Notes: generated by a model not told the origin, from the letters alone. A DNA stretch of 64,000 bases from Parascedosporium putredinis (GCA_949357655.1 CASHTG010000016.1:1798001-1862000), one strand, 5' to 3'; shown: positions 45,973 to 58,300, counted from the first letter of the stretch. Made by a program: numbers and translations.

Positions 45973-47460
45973 ATGCCTGAGATAGCTGAAGGTAATTATC
46001 GTCAATATATCCCCGGAAGAAAGAGAAGAACACAAATATTCCCATCTTTTCTCATCTTCTTCAACACCCATCCTCCAGCGATTCACCTGCTGACAACCCT
46101 TTCTTAGTGGCCAGAATTGTGCATTTTCTACGCCTTCACCTTGTTGGTAAGACCATATCCAAGGTCACGGCCGTAGAAGATGCCATCGTATTTGGGAAAG
46201 CCGGCACGAGCGGGCCAGAGATAGAGTCCGCTCTCACTGGGAAAAAGGTAACTGCCAGTGATGCACACCCCGCGAGTGACTTATATTGATCAAGAAACTT
46301 CTAGGTCCTCTCGGCGGGAAATCAGGGAAATATTTTTGGTAAGGTTCTACTCCCAGCCCGTACGCCCGTGTTGTTAAGGGGACCAGGTTAGCGGGAAAGA
46401 TATACTCCTAGGCTTCTCTAACTTGGCTTCGCAGGATCACCTTTGACACACCGCCTCACGTCGTGATGCACTTTGGAATGACTGGGTGGATTCACATCCA
46501 AAATGAGAAGACGGCGTATACCAATTATTACAATAAGCTCAAAGAAGGGGAAGGGGATCAGTGGCCGCCTAAATTTTGGAAATTTCAGCTTGAAACCCAA
46601 TCCAACCCCCAGTAAGATTGGCCTTTACGGACCCGCGCAGGCTAGGGCGGGTTCGCTTAGTTGACTGCCCGGCAGCCGACATACGAAAACATTCTCCTCT
46701 TGTAGAGAATGGGCCAGATCCGGTGGTAGACAAAGCCATCTTCACCCAAGATTTCCTACAGAAAAGATCAAGGCGCGACGTGTTCCGGTCAAAGCCTTGC
46801 TCCTGGACCAAAAGTTTCTCAGCGGAATAGGCAATTGGGTCGGGGACGAAGTGTTATATCACGCACGCCTTCACCCAGAACAATACAGTGATGAAATCAG
46901 CGATGAACAGATACAGAGGCTGTACGACTCCATCGTGGACGTCTGTCAAACCGCAGTCGATAAGCTCGGGGACTCGGACCAGTTTCCTAAACATTGGCTC
47001 TTCAACCACCGCTGGGCTAAAGGCAAGGGCACGACGCTCAAGCTCCCAAACGGAGAAAAGTTGGCATTCGTCACCGTCGGTGGTAGGACTAGCTGCTACG
47101 CTCCTGGCATACAGAAGAAAACTGGCAAGGGCGCCGAAACTGAACCAGATGTCAAGGAGGAAGATGACGAAGGGGATGAAGCTGCACCCCCGCTAAGGGA
47201 AAAAGCCGAAGAAGACCAAGCTCGCCCAGCCTACCAAATCAGAGGAGAAGGCTGAGTCGAAACCCGCTTCAAGGCGGAGCGCGAAAACTACGGTTACCAA
47301 AGTCACGGTCAAGGAAGAGTTGGCCGCCCCCGCAGCAAAAACCAAAAGAGTCCGCGCTTCATCTCAAATAAAGGAAGAGTTCGATGCATCCCCAGAGCCG
47401 AAGAGACAACGAGGGCCCGCTGCGGGGACTACCAAAAGGCTTCAGCAGATATTCTGGTAG
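45973..47460 (+). CDS. Formamidopyrimidine-DNA glycosylase (Fpg/MutM type), frame broken five times
   Basis: Bifunctional glycosylase/AP lyase of base excision repair for oxidised purines. Exons are 45973-45991, 46108-46247, 46305-46338 and 46435-47460. After removal of Met the N-terminal Pro-Glu (MPEIAEVARIV) supplies the catalytic proline and glutamate of the family. Other landmarks: HFGMTGWIHI, FTDPRRLGRVRLVDCP, DQKFLSGIGNWVGDEVLYHA, ARLHPEQYSDEISDEQI and HWLFNHRWAKGKGTTLKLPN. No zinc finger is seen, as in plant and fungal members. Single-base losses lie at A3 46328-46330, C5 46606-46610, A4 46762-46765, C5 47187-47191 and A5 47200-47204. The last 100 residues form a Lys-rich disordered tail ending KRLQQIFW. 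About 407 residues after repair. Confidence 0.9.
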
Positions 47461-50263
47461 AACAGCCTGGACGCCGCCGCTCCGGTCGACTGAGAAATGG
47501 CTGATACTGCCCAAAGCCACATAAGAGAGCAAATTATCCGATTCCTTTCACCCTCTCTTCCGCTCTTTCATTGCCTCTCCCTTGGCGACCGTTTCTCTAT
47601 AACATCTATAACAGCCTTGCCGCGATGATCTAGCAGCCTTACGATGTAATCCATGCGTTTACTCTTTGTGATAACTCTCCCGGGCCTACCAAGAAGGTAG
47701 ACGATGATCGAAAGTGTAGATCTAGAACACATCAACGGATTACTTGGACTCATCTTCTGCGGAAGAAAAGATACCACGCTCGGTATGCAAGGCCAAATTT
47801 TTATCTGGGTCCCCAGGACAATTGACAAGATGATGGGCCCAGTTTGTTTGTTTGGGTTACTGAGGCCTCGGTCTGATCCCTCCGTCGTATTCTGGTGGTA
47901 GCTCAAGCCCATAGCGAATGAGCTTGATAGTTTCGAAATCCGTTCACATTTCCGTCTGAGATTTTCCCTACATTTTCTCTCATGTTGCAATAGCCATTCG
48001 TTTGGGAATTACGCTGCTTTTCATATTCTACAATGTTGTGTGTCGACAGGTTTTTTCCCATGGGGTTCGTTGTCCCAAATTCCTTGGCCCTCAACATCGG
48101 CCGTCGATCGTGCTGAAGTAATAGACCAAAGTGTCACCTGTCTTGGCATCTTGGCAATGCCCTGAGCAACCCTGGAAGCGGTGATTCTTGGCAGCATTTC
48201 TAAAGACCAGGGACGGTGTGTGCAAGCTCCCGGCTTGGCAAGCGCCCGGAGCGAACCAAACAAGCCAAGACCTTCAACGACGCTCGAGATGCTATCAGAC
48301 ACAACAATTTAAAGTTCCCTATCGAACAAAGAGGTCAAACGGACACTTTGCTGGGTATAGGAGATGCAGGGAAGAGGGATAGAAAAATTGAGATGTCTAC
48401 ACATGTTTGGGAAGAGAACGAGAGAATGAGGATACAAAAGCACCAGGTTATCGAGGAGGGAGTCGAAAAAGAGGGGAAAAGAGAAAGAGACGCCTGCCAT
48501 AAACCCATGCTCTATCCGAGCGCCATTTTTTCTATGTCCCGCCCGACAAATTATTCTATTCCTCTCACTCGGGAACGAGGACGTGTCTCTACTGTTTCAG
48601 GTCACATGTATTCTTGTTCTAACACTCCATCAATTGATCGAATTAGGAAGACGGCACGCCTTTCCAACTTTGCAACTTGCACTCACGGGACCAGGGCTCC
48701 CGAGGATCCCACGTCCCCACCATCCTGTGGAACGGTGAACCGCTCAATAGAGCCTCAATATAAAAGGCCAAGCGAGAGCTCTAGCTCGAATCGCATGGTG
48801 CCGAGTGATCCGCGATAGTCAAGAAAACCAAACTCTCTTCGAGCGTCCAATAATGGCGGCGGCTGCTAGGCTTGGCCAACTTGGCTTCAAAATGGAACAG
48901 CAGATTGGTGCGACAACCACGTGGCGAGGTCTTGGTCTATTTCAGATTCCCGGGGACGGATATTTTGGCCTACACGGCGTTCCCCTTGAGCCTCATGAGG
49001 CTTTTTGTGTGTCTCGCACGAACGATGGCCATCGCCCCTGGTCTGGTATCAAAACTCTTTTAGAGCTGGACCTGACCATACCTCTGGCAAAATTAAGATA
49101 AATGCCAATGACAACTTCACTTCATGGCCTCATAGCACCATCCGTGTGCTTAGCACGCCGTTAAAGCCCCGTCGTCCTGCCTTGGAGCATTTTCAAGTCA
49201 ATAGTCCGGGGTGGCCAGGAAAATCTCCACTAAAAGCCAAAGGCAAGGAGATGTGGGTAGAATAAAGGAGAGTAAAAGATCGGACGGCTTTCAAATGGCC
49301 ACCAAGCATGGGATGGTTCTTTATTGGCACTCGTGATCATGGCGTGGATCCTGTGATCTATCTCCCTGACCTCCGAGTTTGCAAGCCGTCCATAGTCCCG
49401 TCGCGGGAAGGGAGAAGGGAGACAGGGCCTCGACTGACCAGATAGATGGCGGTAGGGAGCGGGTGGCGATATCCCATTCACCATAGATCCGGATGGATCC
49501 GTTGATGCTTCGTGCGATTACTCCTCTCCTGCCCTGCCACATCCTACGATGGACTCTTGTTCCCCCAAACTGGGTCAGCACTTTACTTGACTCGCGAACG
49601 GCCGTTGGGTGGGAATTGGAGGATTCTTTGGTTCTCAGCCGCCTCTTCCATTTATTGCAACATGCGACACGATACCTGGTGCGCCTAACCTTGCCCGGTT
49701 CCGCCCCGTGCATTTATCCTGAAGCAGCCCTTCGAAGACTTTTTTTCCTCGTATGAAAGTGGATAAGCTTGTTTTCCCCCTTTCCTCAACCAGCCAAATT
49801 CCTTTTTAGCCATGACCACCGAATTGGCAAAGGATGAATGGTCCAGCTCGGTACACCATCCGCTTCATTTAAACTTGAGCCGCTTGCGGCTCCACCAGCA
49901 CGACATGGAAGCCAGAGAAGAAGAAATGGACAAGGGGCAAGCTGCATACAACAGACGAATGAGAAGGGGAGAGCAAAGAAAGATGGGAAAATAAGAAATC
50001 AAAATTTCGATGTGAGCTATGATCCCTCTGAGCTAGAGCCCCAAGAGCGCATGCTCGTATGGATCCAAGGCTTTCTCTCCTAGGCATTCCTTGCCGCATA
50101 CAATGCGTAGGGTGACTGGTAGTAGAGCCCTCAGGCACTCTTCCGACCACAGCATTTCTTCTGTTTTCCCTTCAGGTAGAGAGATGTATAATTTGAATCC
50201 ATGAAAAAGACCCCCACCCACACAAAAAGAGGCAGCGGTTGATAGTCGTAGTTTTGGCCCCTC

Positions 50264-50588
50264 CCCCAGTCATGCAAGTAAAGAGCCTCGAGTCTCCACA
50301 GCCTCGGGCTGCGAGATAACTCCCTTGATCACGGCCGCAGCGACTATGTCCATCATAGTAGTGGCAAGTGGGCCAGCCCGTGAGCGGGTCAAGCCACTGG
50401 GGCCAATTCATCTACTCGGACGGCACTACATTGTTCGTCGCATTACGGTGCCTTCCCCTTCACTTACTCCTGTTACGCACGAAATGCTGCATAGTTCCCC
50501 CGCTCTCAGGACCCTCATACCCAGGAAGCTTTGCCGTGAAGAAGCCTCGTTGTGGAGGAAGATGCGAAAGTTGGGTAGCCTACCCCAG
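50264..50588. promoter_or_regulatory. Four CreA-type (SYGGRG) motifs in the cellulase promoter
   Basis: Matches lie at 50264-50269 (CTGGGG on -), 50397-50402 (CTGGGG on +), 50498-50503 (GCGGGG on -) and 50583-50588 (CTGGGG on -), within 600 bp upstream of the start. CreA/CRE1 represses cellulase genes through such sites in other fungi. The motif is short, so single hits occur by chance; the cluster is suggestive only. Confidence 0.4.
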
Positions 50589-50631
50589 AAAGGTACGGCA
50601 GCGAACGCACGCGAGAAAAAGAAGATTGGAG

Positions 50632-50639
50632 TATAAAGG
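50632..50639 (+). promoter_or_regulatory. TATA box of the cellobiohydrolase gene
   Basis: TATAAAGG lies 217 bp upstream of the ATG and is followed by a CT-rich leader, a common layout in highly expressed fungal genes. Confidence 0.5.
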
Positions 50640-50855
50640 ATGCCTCGCAGTCGCCTCTTTTCCCCCAGATCTTTCTACTCTCATCCCCATCCTCCACTTC
50701 TCACCTCTTCCGAGCATCTTGGGTCTTTCAGCTCTCGCGCTAAGCCTCTCCTGCCAGCAGCCTCGGCCTTCTTCACTGTCTTTAGTTGTCTGTCTCGGTC
50801 AGAGCTTCGTACCCTTGACTCCCATCCCGGCTCTGTCTTTCCACCTTGCCTCAAG

Positions 50856-52479
50856 ATGCGTCGCGCTGCAGTCCTCTCCGCCTTCGTGGCCGCCGTTGCC
50901 GCCCAGTCGGCCGGCACCGAGACCGCCGAGACCCACCCCAAGATGTCTTGGTCCAAGTGCTCGGAGGGTGGTAGCTGCACCAAGGTCAACGGTGAAGTCG
51001 TGCTCGACTCCAACTGGCGCTGGACCCACGAGGTCGGTGGCTACGAGAACTGCTATGACGGCAACATCTGGACCGACCTCTGCAGCAGTCCCGAGGAGTG
51101 CGGTACCAAGTGCGCCATCGAGGGTGCCGACTACGCCGGAACAGTAAGTCGTGGCGGCGGACGTCTATTTGAGCTCTTACTGTCTAGACCGAATCTAACC
51201 CAAACTCTTGTGCTTCTTTAGTACGGTGCGTCCACCAGCGGTGATGCCCTCACCCTCAAGTTCGTCACCGAGCACGAATACGGTGCCAACATCGGCTCTC
51301 GTCTTTACCTCATGGAAACCGAGGACAAGTACCAGATGTTCACCCTCCTCGGTAACGAGTTCACCTTTGATGTCGACATGTCCAAGGTCGGCTGCGGCTT
51401 GAACGGTGCCCTGTACTTCGTCTCTGTAAGCGATTTCTCTACACTGTTCCCGCCACCAGCGCTCTTTTCTTCTTCTTCTTCCTGTGGAGGCTAACAGCCA
51501 TCACCTCTAGATGGATGCCGATGGTGGTCTTGCCAAGAGCCCCAACAACAAGGCTGGCGCCAAGTACGGTACCGGTTACTGCGATGCTCAGTGCCCTCGC
51601 GATCTCAAGTACATTGACGGCAAGGGTAACATCATTGGCTGGAACCCCTCCGACAACGACCAGAACGCCGGTGCCGGCGAGATGGGCTCCTGCTGCTCCG
51701 AGATGGACATCTGGGAGGCCAACAAAATCTCCACCGCCTACACCCCCACCCCTGCACCACCGTCGGCCAGCACACCTGCACGGGCGACTCCTGCGGCGGC
51801 ACCTACTCCGACGACCGCTACGGCGGCACCTGCGATCCCGACGGTTGCGATTTCAACTCGTACCGCCAGGGCGACCTCGAATTCTACGGCCCAGGTATGA
51901 CCGTCGACACCAACAAGGTCTTTACCGTCGTCACGCAGTTCATCGAGGAGGCCGGCCAGCTCTCCGCCATTCGTCGCTTCTACGTCCAGGACGGCAAGGT
52001 GATTGCCAACAGCGAGTCCCTCATCGAGGGCAACCCCGGCAACGAGATCAACGACGAGTTCTGCAAGGCCCAGAAGAAGGCCTTTGGCGACGGCGACGTC
52101 TTCAACGATAAGGGTGGCTTCCCCCAGTTCACCGAGGCCGTCGCCGGCGGCATGGTGCTCGTCATGTCCCTCTGGGACGACCACTACTCCAACATGTTGT
52201 GGCTCGACTCCACCTTCCCCACCGACGCCGCCGCCTCGGAGCCTGGCAAGGCTCGTGGTTCTTGCCCTACCGACTCTGGTGTTCCTGAAGAGGTTGAGGC
52301 TTCTCAGGCCTCTGACCAGATCATCTTCTCGTATGTCTTAAACCCCTTCACTTTCTTTCTTTCTGTTACTTCTCCTCTTCCCTTCCTCTCTCTCTTCCCT
52401 CAACTAGACTAAGACCGCTAACACACTTCACAGCAACATCAAGTTCGGCCCTGTCGGCTCTACCTTCGACCAACCTTAG
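50856..52479 (+). CDS. cbh1: GH7 cellobiohydrolase I, catalytic domain only, frame broken once
   Basis: Secreted reducing-end exo-cellulase. Exons are 50856-51143, 51222-51425, 51511-52330 and 52434-52479, about 452 residues. The signal peptide is MRRAAVLSAFVAAVAAQSAG, probably cleaved before Gln-Ser. The catalytic motif is EMDIWEANK, with nucleophile Glu, Asp and acid/base Glu; other landmarks are YGTGYCDAQCPRDLKYIDGK, FYGPGMTVDTNKVFTVVTQF and MVLVMSLWDDHYSNMLWLDS. The protein ends NIKFGPVGSTFDQP, so there is no linker or CBM1. A single missing C in 51743-51747 shifts the frame directly after the catalytic motif and destroys the cysteine-rich segment (PHPC, TCTGDSCGGTYSDDRYGG) in the given sequence; homology resumes in the next frame to the stop. 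Confidence 0.94.
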
Positions 52480-53194
52480 GACATGAACCGGCATGTAAAG
52501 CAAAACACCGGAAGTGGAGGGTTAGAGGATGGTCACTTGTAAATGAAATCATGATTAGACAGCATATCCAGAGGACTATTCTGTTCTCTGCATGTAGATA
52601 TTTTTTCTTCTTTTTTATTTCACTCACAATAGAGATTTCTTTTCTTTCTAGTCACGAGCGAAAAATTACTCGGTCGGTCTTCAACCTGGTCTGGGCTGCA
52701 CCTTCATTGTAACGATCCTCCCTTTTCTAGCATATTTTGGATTTTATAGAGAAAAGCCGCTGGTAATTCAGGGATGGCGAGTCGTTGCTAGTCGCCGCTA
52801 GTCGTCTACAGGCGCCGGGCTTATGTCTCCCCCGAACTGCAGCTGTGCGTGAATATCGGCGTCCCGTGCGGCCAGGTAGGTATGGGATTTAGTTTTCATT
52901 GGCTTGTAGACTTTCGGTCCGAAGTGCCGTCGTATCCGTTCTATGCTTTCTATCATACAGGTAAAATACAGCTGGGGCCCCCGTGTCAAGTATTCATGTA
53001 CAGGTACAGGACGTAGAGTGGGGGCGTTGTTCCACCGCTCGCTCGAGGACGCTGACTTGTGTACGTCCGCGTGCTCCTCTTGGGGCATTTCTCCTTTATT
53101 AGGTTGCAACGTGCTGATCCGCAGCCCGCTCTGACTTTCCTAGCCCGGGCATGGGGGTGTTGAGAGAGGAATGGAGAAGGACCAAACGCAGCTC

Positions 53195-54277
53195 TCAGCC
53201 GCCTTTCATAGGTATATCGTCCCAAGACACGATCTTGCCCACCCATGGTTCCGGAGCCGGTTCCTTGCTCTTGGCCTCCTTGCCCATCAGACCCGCAAGC
53301 CTAAGCACGGCGATCCGCGCACCGCCCATGCCAGCCTCCTCGCGGGCCGGGCTTCTTTTAAGTTTTGCCCTCTTGGCGAAGAGGGCGTCGCCCATACCCG
53401 CGGCGGTGACGCACATCTCAGGGACCCAGTCGCCTTGGGACTTGCCCCTCTTCGGGTTCTCGACGAGCTCCCTCACCTGGTCGCAGCGCGCCGCGCAAGC
53501 GTCGAGCCAAGCGGCGCCGTCGGCACGGCAGCGATCCGCGCGGGTGAAGATGACGAGTGTGCGCTTCTGATGGTGGGCGAGAAACTCGAGGACTTCGGTA
53601 TCCCAGCGCGTGAGCGGAACGTCGGCGCGCAGGAGGAGGACGACGCCCTTGAGCATGGTGCGCCGCTCGAGGTACTCCTCAATCTGGCGACCCCACTCCT
53701 TGACACTGTTGTACCCGTAGCCGGGTGTGTCCATGAGGATGAGGCTCCGCAGCAGGTCCATCTTGGGCGGGGCCTTGGCATTTTCGTTCTTGATAACCTT
53801 GCGCTTGACGACGGGACCTGTCGCGTACGCATTCATCTCCCGCGTGCTTCCCGGGCGGGAGCTGCTCCGCGCCAGGCCCGTAGCGCCGAGGAGGGCGTTG
53901 ATAAAGGTCGACTTGCCCGCGTTGGAGCAGCCCAGCACGCACACCTCGGGGACGTAGTAGTTGACCTGGTGGCTGCGCCAGCTGACGGCGGAGTAGGCGA
54001 AGCTGGGCGCCTGGTCGAGAAAAAGAGGCCGCGGTCTGGAGGTCGAAAGGTCGCGCGGAGCGGATCGCCTGCGAGGGGGAAAAAGGGTTGGGAGGGGCGC
54101 GAGGCGGATGCTCGGCGAGGACCAGAGATCCTGAAGAGAATCGCGTGTGGTGGGCGCCGCGGGCGGCGTCGTCGAGTAGCCTCGGAGGCAGCGGCGGGCG
54201 GGTAACGGGGGTGGTGGGATGGGACGCGCGAGCAAGAGGTGCGCGGCGAGGCGGGAGCGCGGCCGCCAGGACGACAT
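53195..54277 (-). CDS. Mitochondrial EngB/YihA-type GTP-binding protein
   Basis: Intact single-exon frame of 360 residues. The N-terminus (MSSWRPRSRLAAHLLLARP, then Arg- and Pro-rich sequence with RGYSTT) looks like a mitochondrial presequence. GTPase motifs: G1 GCSNAGKSTFINAL, a G2-like SSRPGSTREMNAYA, G3 DTPGYGYNSVKEWGRQIEEY, G4 TRAD (the usual TKxD with Arg in place of Lys) and a G5-like CVTAAGMG. The bacterial relative EngB assists large-subunit assembly; yeast Mrx8 is the mitochondrial homologue. I infer a role in mitochondrial ribosome assembly. The GC-rich frame is one of the few long genes here with no indel. Confidence 0.9.
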   Translation of the reverse strand: MSSWRPRSRLAAHLLLARPIPPPPLPARRCLRGYSTTPPAAPTTRDSLQDLWSSPSIRLAPLPTLFPPRRRSAPRDLSTSRPRPLFLDQAPSFAYSAVSWRSHQVNYYVPEVCVLGCSNAGKSTFINALLGATGLARSSSRPGSTREMNAYATGPVVKRKVIKNENAKAPPKMDLLRSLILMDTPGYGYNSVKEWGRQIEEYLERRTMLKGVVLLLRADVPLTRWDTEVLEFLAHHQKRTLVIFTRADRCRADGAAWLDACAARCDQVRELVENPKRGKSQGDWVPEMCVTAAGMGDALFAKRAKLKRSPAREEAGMGGARIAVLRLAGLMGKEAKSKEPAPEPWVGKIVSWDDIPMKGG

Positions 54278-54652
54278 TGCTTCGGGGCTTGAGAGGATTG
54301 AGGAGGGGAACGGCGGGTGAAGTGCTACCTGTGCGTGCGCAGCATAATTTCAGGCGATTCGTTTCGGGAATAGGAGCTCTGGCAAAGTGTGGTCGTTCTA
54401 AAGCGAGGGCGAAGTTGAAACGGGGTGGGTTTGGCGAATTTGGCGCATTTGGGGACGTGATAGAATGAGGTCAGTCAAGTGGAAATGCGAGCAGGAGGAA
54501 AAGAAAAAGAAAAAGCGAGCTACCGTTGAGCAATACACAGTGCACACAAGTACTCGCACCTTAAGATCTTGTGCTAGTCTAAACGTGACAAAGTGCGGGA
54601 ATAGGTTTCTATAGCCTGATTAGCTACCTTGTTTTCAACAAATCATAACCAA

Positions 54653-54734
54653 TCTTCCTTGGTCTAGTGGTCAGGATACCTGCTTGTCATCGAACAAGTC
54701 GCAGGTGGCCGGGGTTCGATTCCCCGAGGGAGAG
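54653..54734 (+). tRNA. tRNA-Asp (GTC) with a short intron
   Basis: The acceptor stem TCTTCCT pairs with AGGGAGA, discriminator base G. The T arm is CGGGG-TTCGATT-CCCCG and the anticodon stem CCTGC/GCAGG. The loop carries anticodon GTC at 54686-54688, then A37, then about 10 extra bases (54690-54699) before position 38, the canonical place of a tRNA intron. A T-rich tract from 54735 can serve as Pol III terminator. Confidence 0.88.
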
Positions 54735-55321
54735 TTTCTTTTTCCATTTTTTTCTGCTGTTCGCTCAGGAAAGGAAGACGTTGTGCGAGGTGGCTCTATC
54801 TAGTGCACCGGCAGCTGGCGTATTCTTTTTTCTCACTTCCAAGGTTCTTTCGACTTATCATCCCCCTCTTAAGGTACTGGTGGAAAGCTAGAGTCAAATA
54901 TGGGCCTGCTTGTAAATGGCAGCATGTCGGCCCAACACTGTTGAACACATCCCGTTAGGCAATCTTGTAGCTGGGAATGGTCCGGGTGCAGATGGCTAGT
55001 CCCGGCACAGATTCTTCTTTCGCCACCCCGCACTTCCACGAATCGATCAAAGAGACCACACCGCAGAGTCACGAGCTTCAAGGGTCCTTTTTCATTTCCT
55101 TCCAAAGGGATATATTTTATTCTTCAATCTTTAGCAAGCATAATACTAACAAGCCTCATTAGACTTTCTAAGGTGTAGATTAAGAATCGAAGAGACAAAG
55201 AAAGACAAGACAAAAAGACAAATCATGGCTGCCAACCCTCGATGCTGCTAACAGAACAAAACTTTTCCAGTCATTATAAAGAACCTTCCATGCAAAGCCA
55301 CTTCCGCCCCGTGCGACGCGC

Positions 55322-58300
55322 TTAGTACACCTCGAGGACATATCGTCCATCTTCCTTGAGCCTCTCGATCTCGGTCCTGGAGTCGACCTTACGGCCGCTA
55401 GCCTTGGCCTCGGCGCGAATGGCCTCCTCGAGCACCTCGGTGACGTCGGGAACGGGCCAGGTGGGACCGCACAGGTAGAAGGAGCCCTTCTCCGTGATGT
55501 AGGCCTTGACAATGTCGCGCATGGTCTCACGCATGCGGTCCTGGATGTAGATCTTCTGGGGCTGGTCACGCGAGAAGGCGGCACCAAGGAGGGTGATGAC
55601 GCCCGCATCGAGGTAAGCCTCCCACTCCTCTCCGTACAGGTATTCCTCGCGCTGGTGGCGAGAACCAAGGTAGAGGAGAATGGCGCCAATCTCCTTGCCC
55701 TGGGCCTTTTGCATCGCGCGGTACTGAACAAAGGCGCGGAAGGGGGCGAGACCGGTACCGAGACCTGCCATGATCAAGGGCGCGGTGTCCTCGGTAGGGA
55801 GCTTCATGACGGAAGGCTTGACTGACACGGTCACCTTGGAGCCGGGCCTGAGGCGGTGGAGGTAGCGCGTGGCCTGTCCCAGACGCCTGCGGCCCTGGGG
55901 GTCGACCCAATCGACGACGACAATCATGAGCGTCACGCTGTTGGGAGTGACGGCCTGAGCCGAAGCGATAGAGTACTCGCGCCTCTGGAGAGGAGCGACG
56001 ATGCGAACGAGGTCGTGGAAGCTGGGACGAGCCGACTTGAACTCCTTGAGGATGTCCACGTACGTGACGGTGTCGGTCTCGGATCGCTTCTTGAACTCCT
56101 CTGCGCCGGCCTGGCTGCCGAGGGCTGCGAGCTTGTTCTTCTCGCTGTCGTCGGTGGCGAACTCGGCGAGAGCCTCGTAGAAGCGCTTGGGGACCTTGCC
56201 GAGGATATCGACGTTTTGGATGAGAGCCTGGAATACGGTGCGGGTATCGAGAACGGTGGGGTCCTCTCGGCTGGGCACCTGCACGAGCTCGTCGGCGTTG
56301 AGGCCGTAGAAGTTGATGAACTCCTCGACTTCCTCCTTGTCGTTCTCGGCGTGAATGCCAAGGGCCTCTCCGATCTTGTAGGTGACACCTGAATCGCCGA
56401 GGTCAAACTCGATGTGGAAGATGTTTCGGTCATAGTTGGAGGGTAAGGCGACGGTTCTCCTTGACGGTGACGGTGGATGTCTTGGCGGGAGGTCAGGTCG
56501 AAGGGAGATCTTGGTGCCGTAGGCCTCCTTGAAAGCAAGACCCTTGGCAGCCGCCTGCCAGCTCGCGAGGGCGGGCTGCTCGGCAGGCTCCTCCTTCTGG
56601 AACGAGACGAAGCTGTAGGGCTTGACGGTAGCTTGGAGGGTGGGGGCAACGGCATCCTCGGGAACTTCGGCCCAGGCCTCGACCACCTCGATCTTACGGA
56701 GGGTGGCGTTGACGAGGAGATCCAGTCTTGGAGAGGAGTCTGGCTACCCTCAGCGAGGATAAGCTTGCCAATCTCGTCAGGCGAGATATCGGGGCGAGCG
56801 ATCTTGATGAACGCAAGCTCCAGAAGAAGCCTGCTGCCAATGGCATCGCCTTCCAGCTCGGGAGCAAGGGCGGTGTCTAGGGCATAAACATCGACGTTCC
56901 TGTCGTGGAGATTCTTGCGCAAGTGCACCGAGAGCCGCTTTTCAACGTCCTCCTCCTTGAAGTTGGGGAGCTTGATGATGATGTTACCATCCTGCTTGAC
57001 GCTGCTGGAGATGGCAAGATCCTTCAGGAGCTTCTCGTCACCAACAACAGCAACATCAGCCTGGCCAATCTGGTAGGGGCCTCAATGGCCTTCTTGGAGC
57101 TGCGAATGTCCGTGCGAACAGCACCTCCTGAACCAGGCTGTCGTAGGTCTCGTGCAGGTAGACATTGTCAGTGGACTCGCGGGAGAAGAGGTTGGCGAGA
57201 ACGGTGGGGGCGCTAATGACGGCAGAGTTGTCAAGGTCCCAGAAGGTGTACTGCTGGGCTTGGACCTGGGGAATGGCGTCCTCCTCAACAGTAATATTGG
57301 TGTACTTGCGGATAACCTCGGTGAAGAAGGCGGGGGTCAGGCGAGCGGCGGCCGAGTACTTGAACTCGGCGACCTTGGGTTCGGCCGCAAACTTGTCGGA
57401 GAAGGCGACGGTGGCGAGGACGTCGGCGTAGAGGAAGACTGCGCGCAAATATCGGCAACGGCAGCCTCGGTGGACACCTGGCCGACGACGACAATGTTCT
57501 TGACAGACTCGGGGAGAACCTTGAGGAACTCTTCCTCGACGAAGGGGCGGTAGACGCGGACCTTGACGAGGCCAATCTTGGCACCGCTAGAGGCAAGGTT
57601 GTTGACAACCTGAGTAGCGAGCTGCGCCTCGGTGCTGCCGAAGACGACGAGGACTTGCTCGGCATTCTTGTGACCGGTGTACTCAAAGAGGTCATAGGCG
57701 GTGCCGAGCTCATCGTTGAACTTGGCGAGCAGTTCGACAACCTTGCCCGAGATGTCGAGCCTCTTGTTGAGAGAGGCGGCCTCCTTGGCAATCTTGGAGT
57801 AGATATCGGCAATGCCAGACTCGCTCAGGGCGTCGACGACGCGGAGGGTTTCGCGGGTCATGCGAACACCGTCGTAGACGTGGAGGGTAGGTACGAGGGT
57901 CGCCAAGAGAGTGGCGAAGATGGAGATGTGCTGGGTCTCGTAGGCAGAGAAGCTGGAGACGAGACCGAGGCCGAGATCCTCGGCGATCCTGAGGGCGCTA
58001 TCGTACTCGGTGACGAGGCCAGCGTTGGAGGAGTAGTCGGCAGCCGCGATATGAGCGACGAGAGGGCTCGAGACGCCATAAAGCAGAGAGAGCTGGTCGA
58101 GGGCGCCGCGGAGGTGGCGGAGGCTTCCGGAGGTGGCCAGAAGAGTCTGGGGGATGTGACGCTTGCTCAGGTCAAAGTCGCGGGAGAAGATGTAGCCGAG
58201 AGCGAAGGCACCGGCGCCGGTCCTGGTCTGGAGGGGTAGGACGGAGGTGGAATAGCCGTGGATGTTCTTCTCCTGCTTGGCGGCCCAGTCCTTGGCGGCA

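Larger units (their letters stand above)
47461..50855. other. Spacer upstream of the cellobiohydrolase gene
   Basis: 3.4 kb without a supportable gene. It contains the glycosylase 3' region and the cellulase promoter (see the CreA-type motifs and TATA box). Open frames such as 48216-48818 have no recognisable content. Confidence 0.5.
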
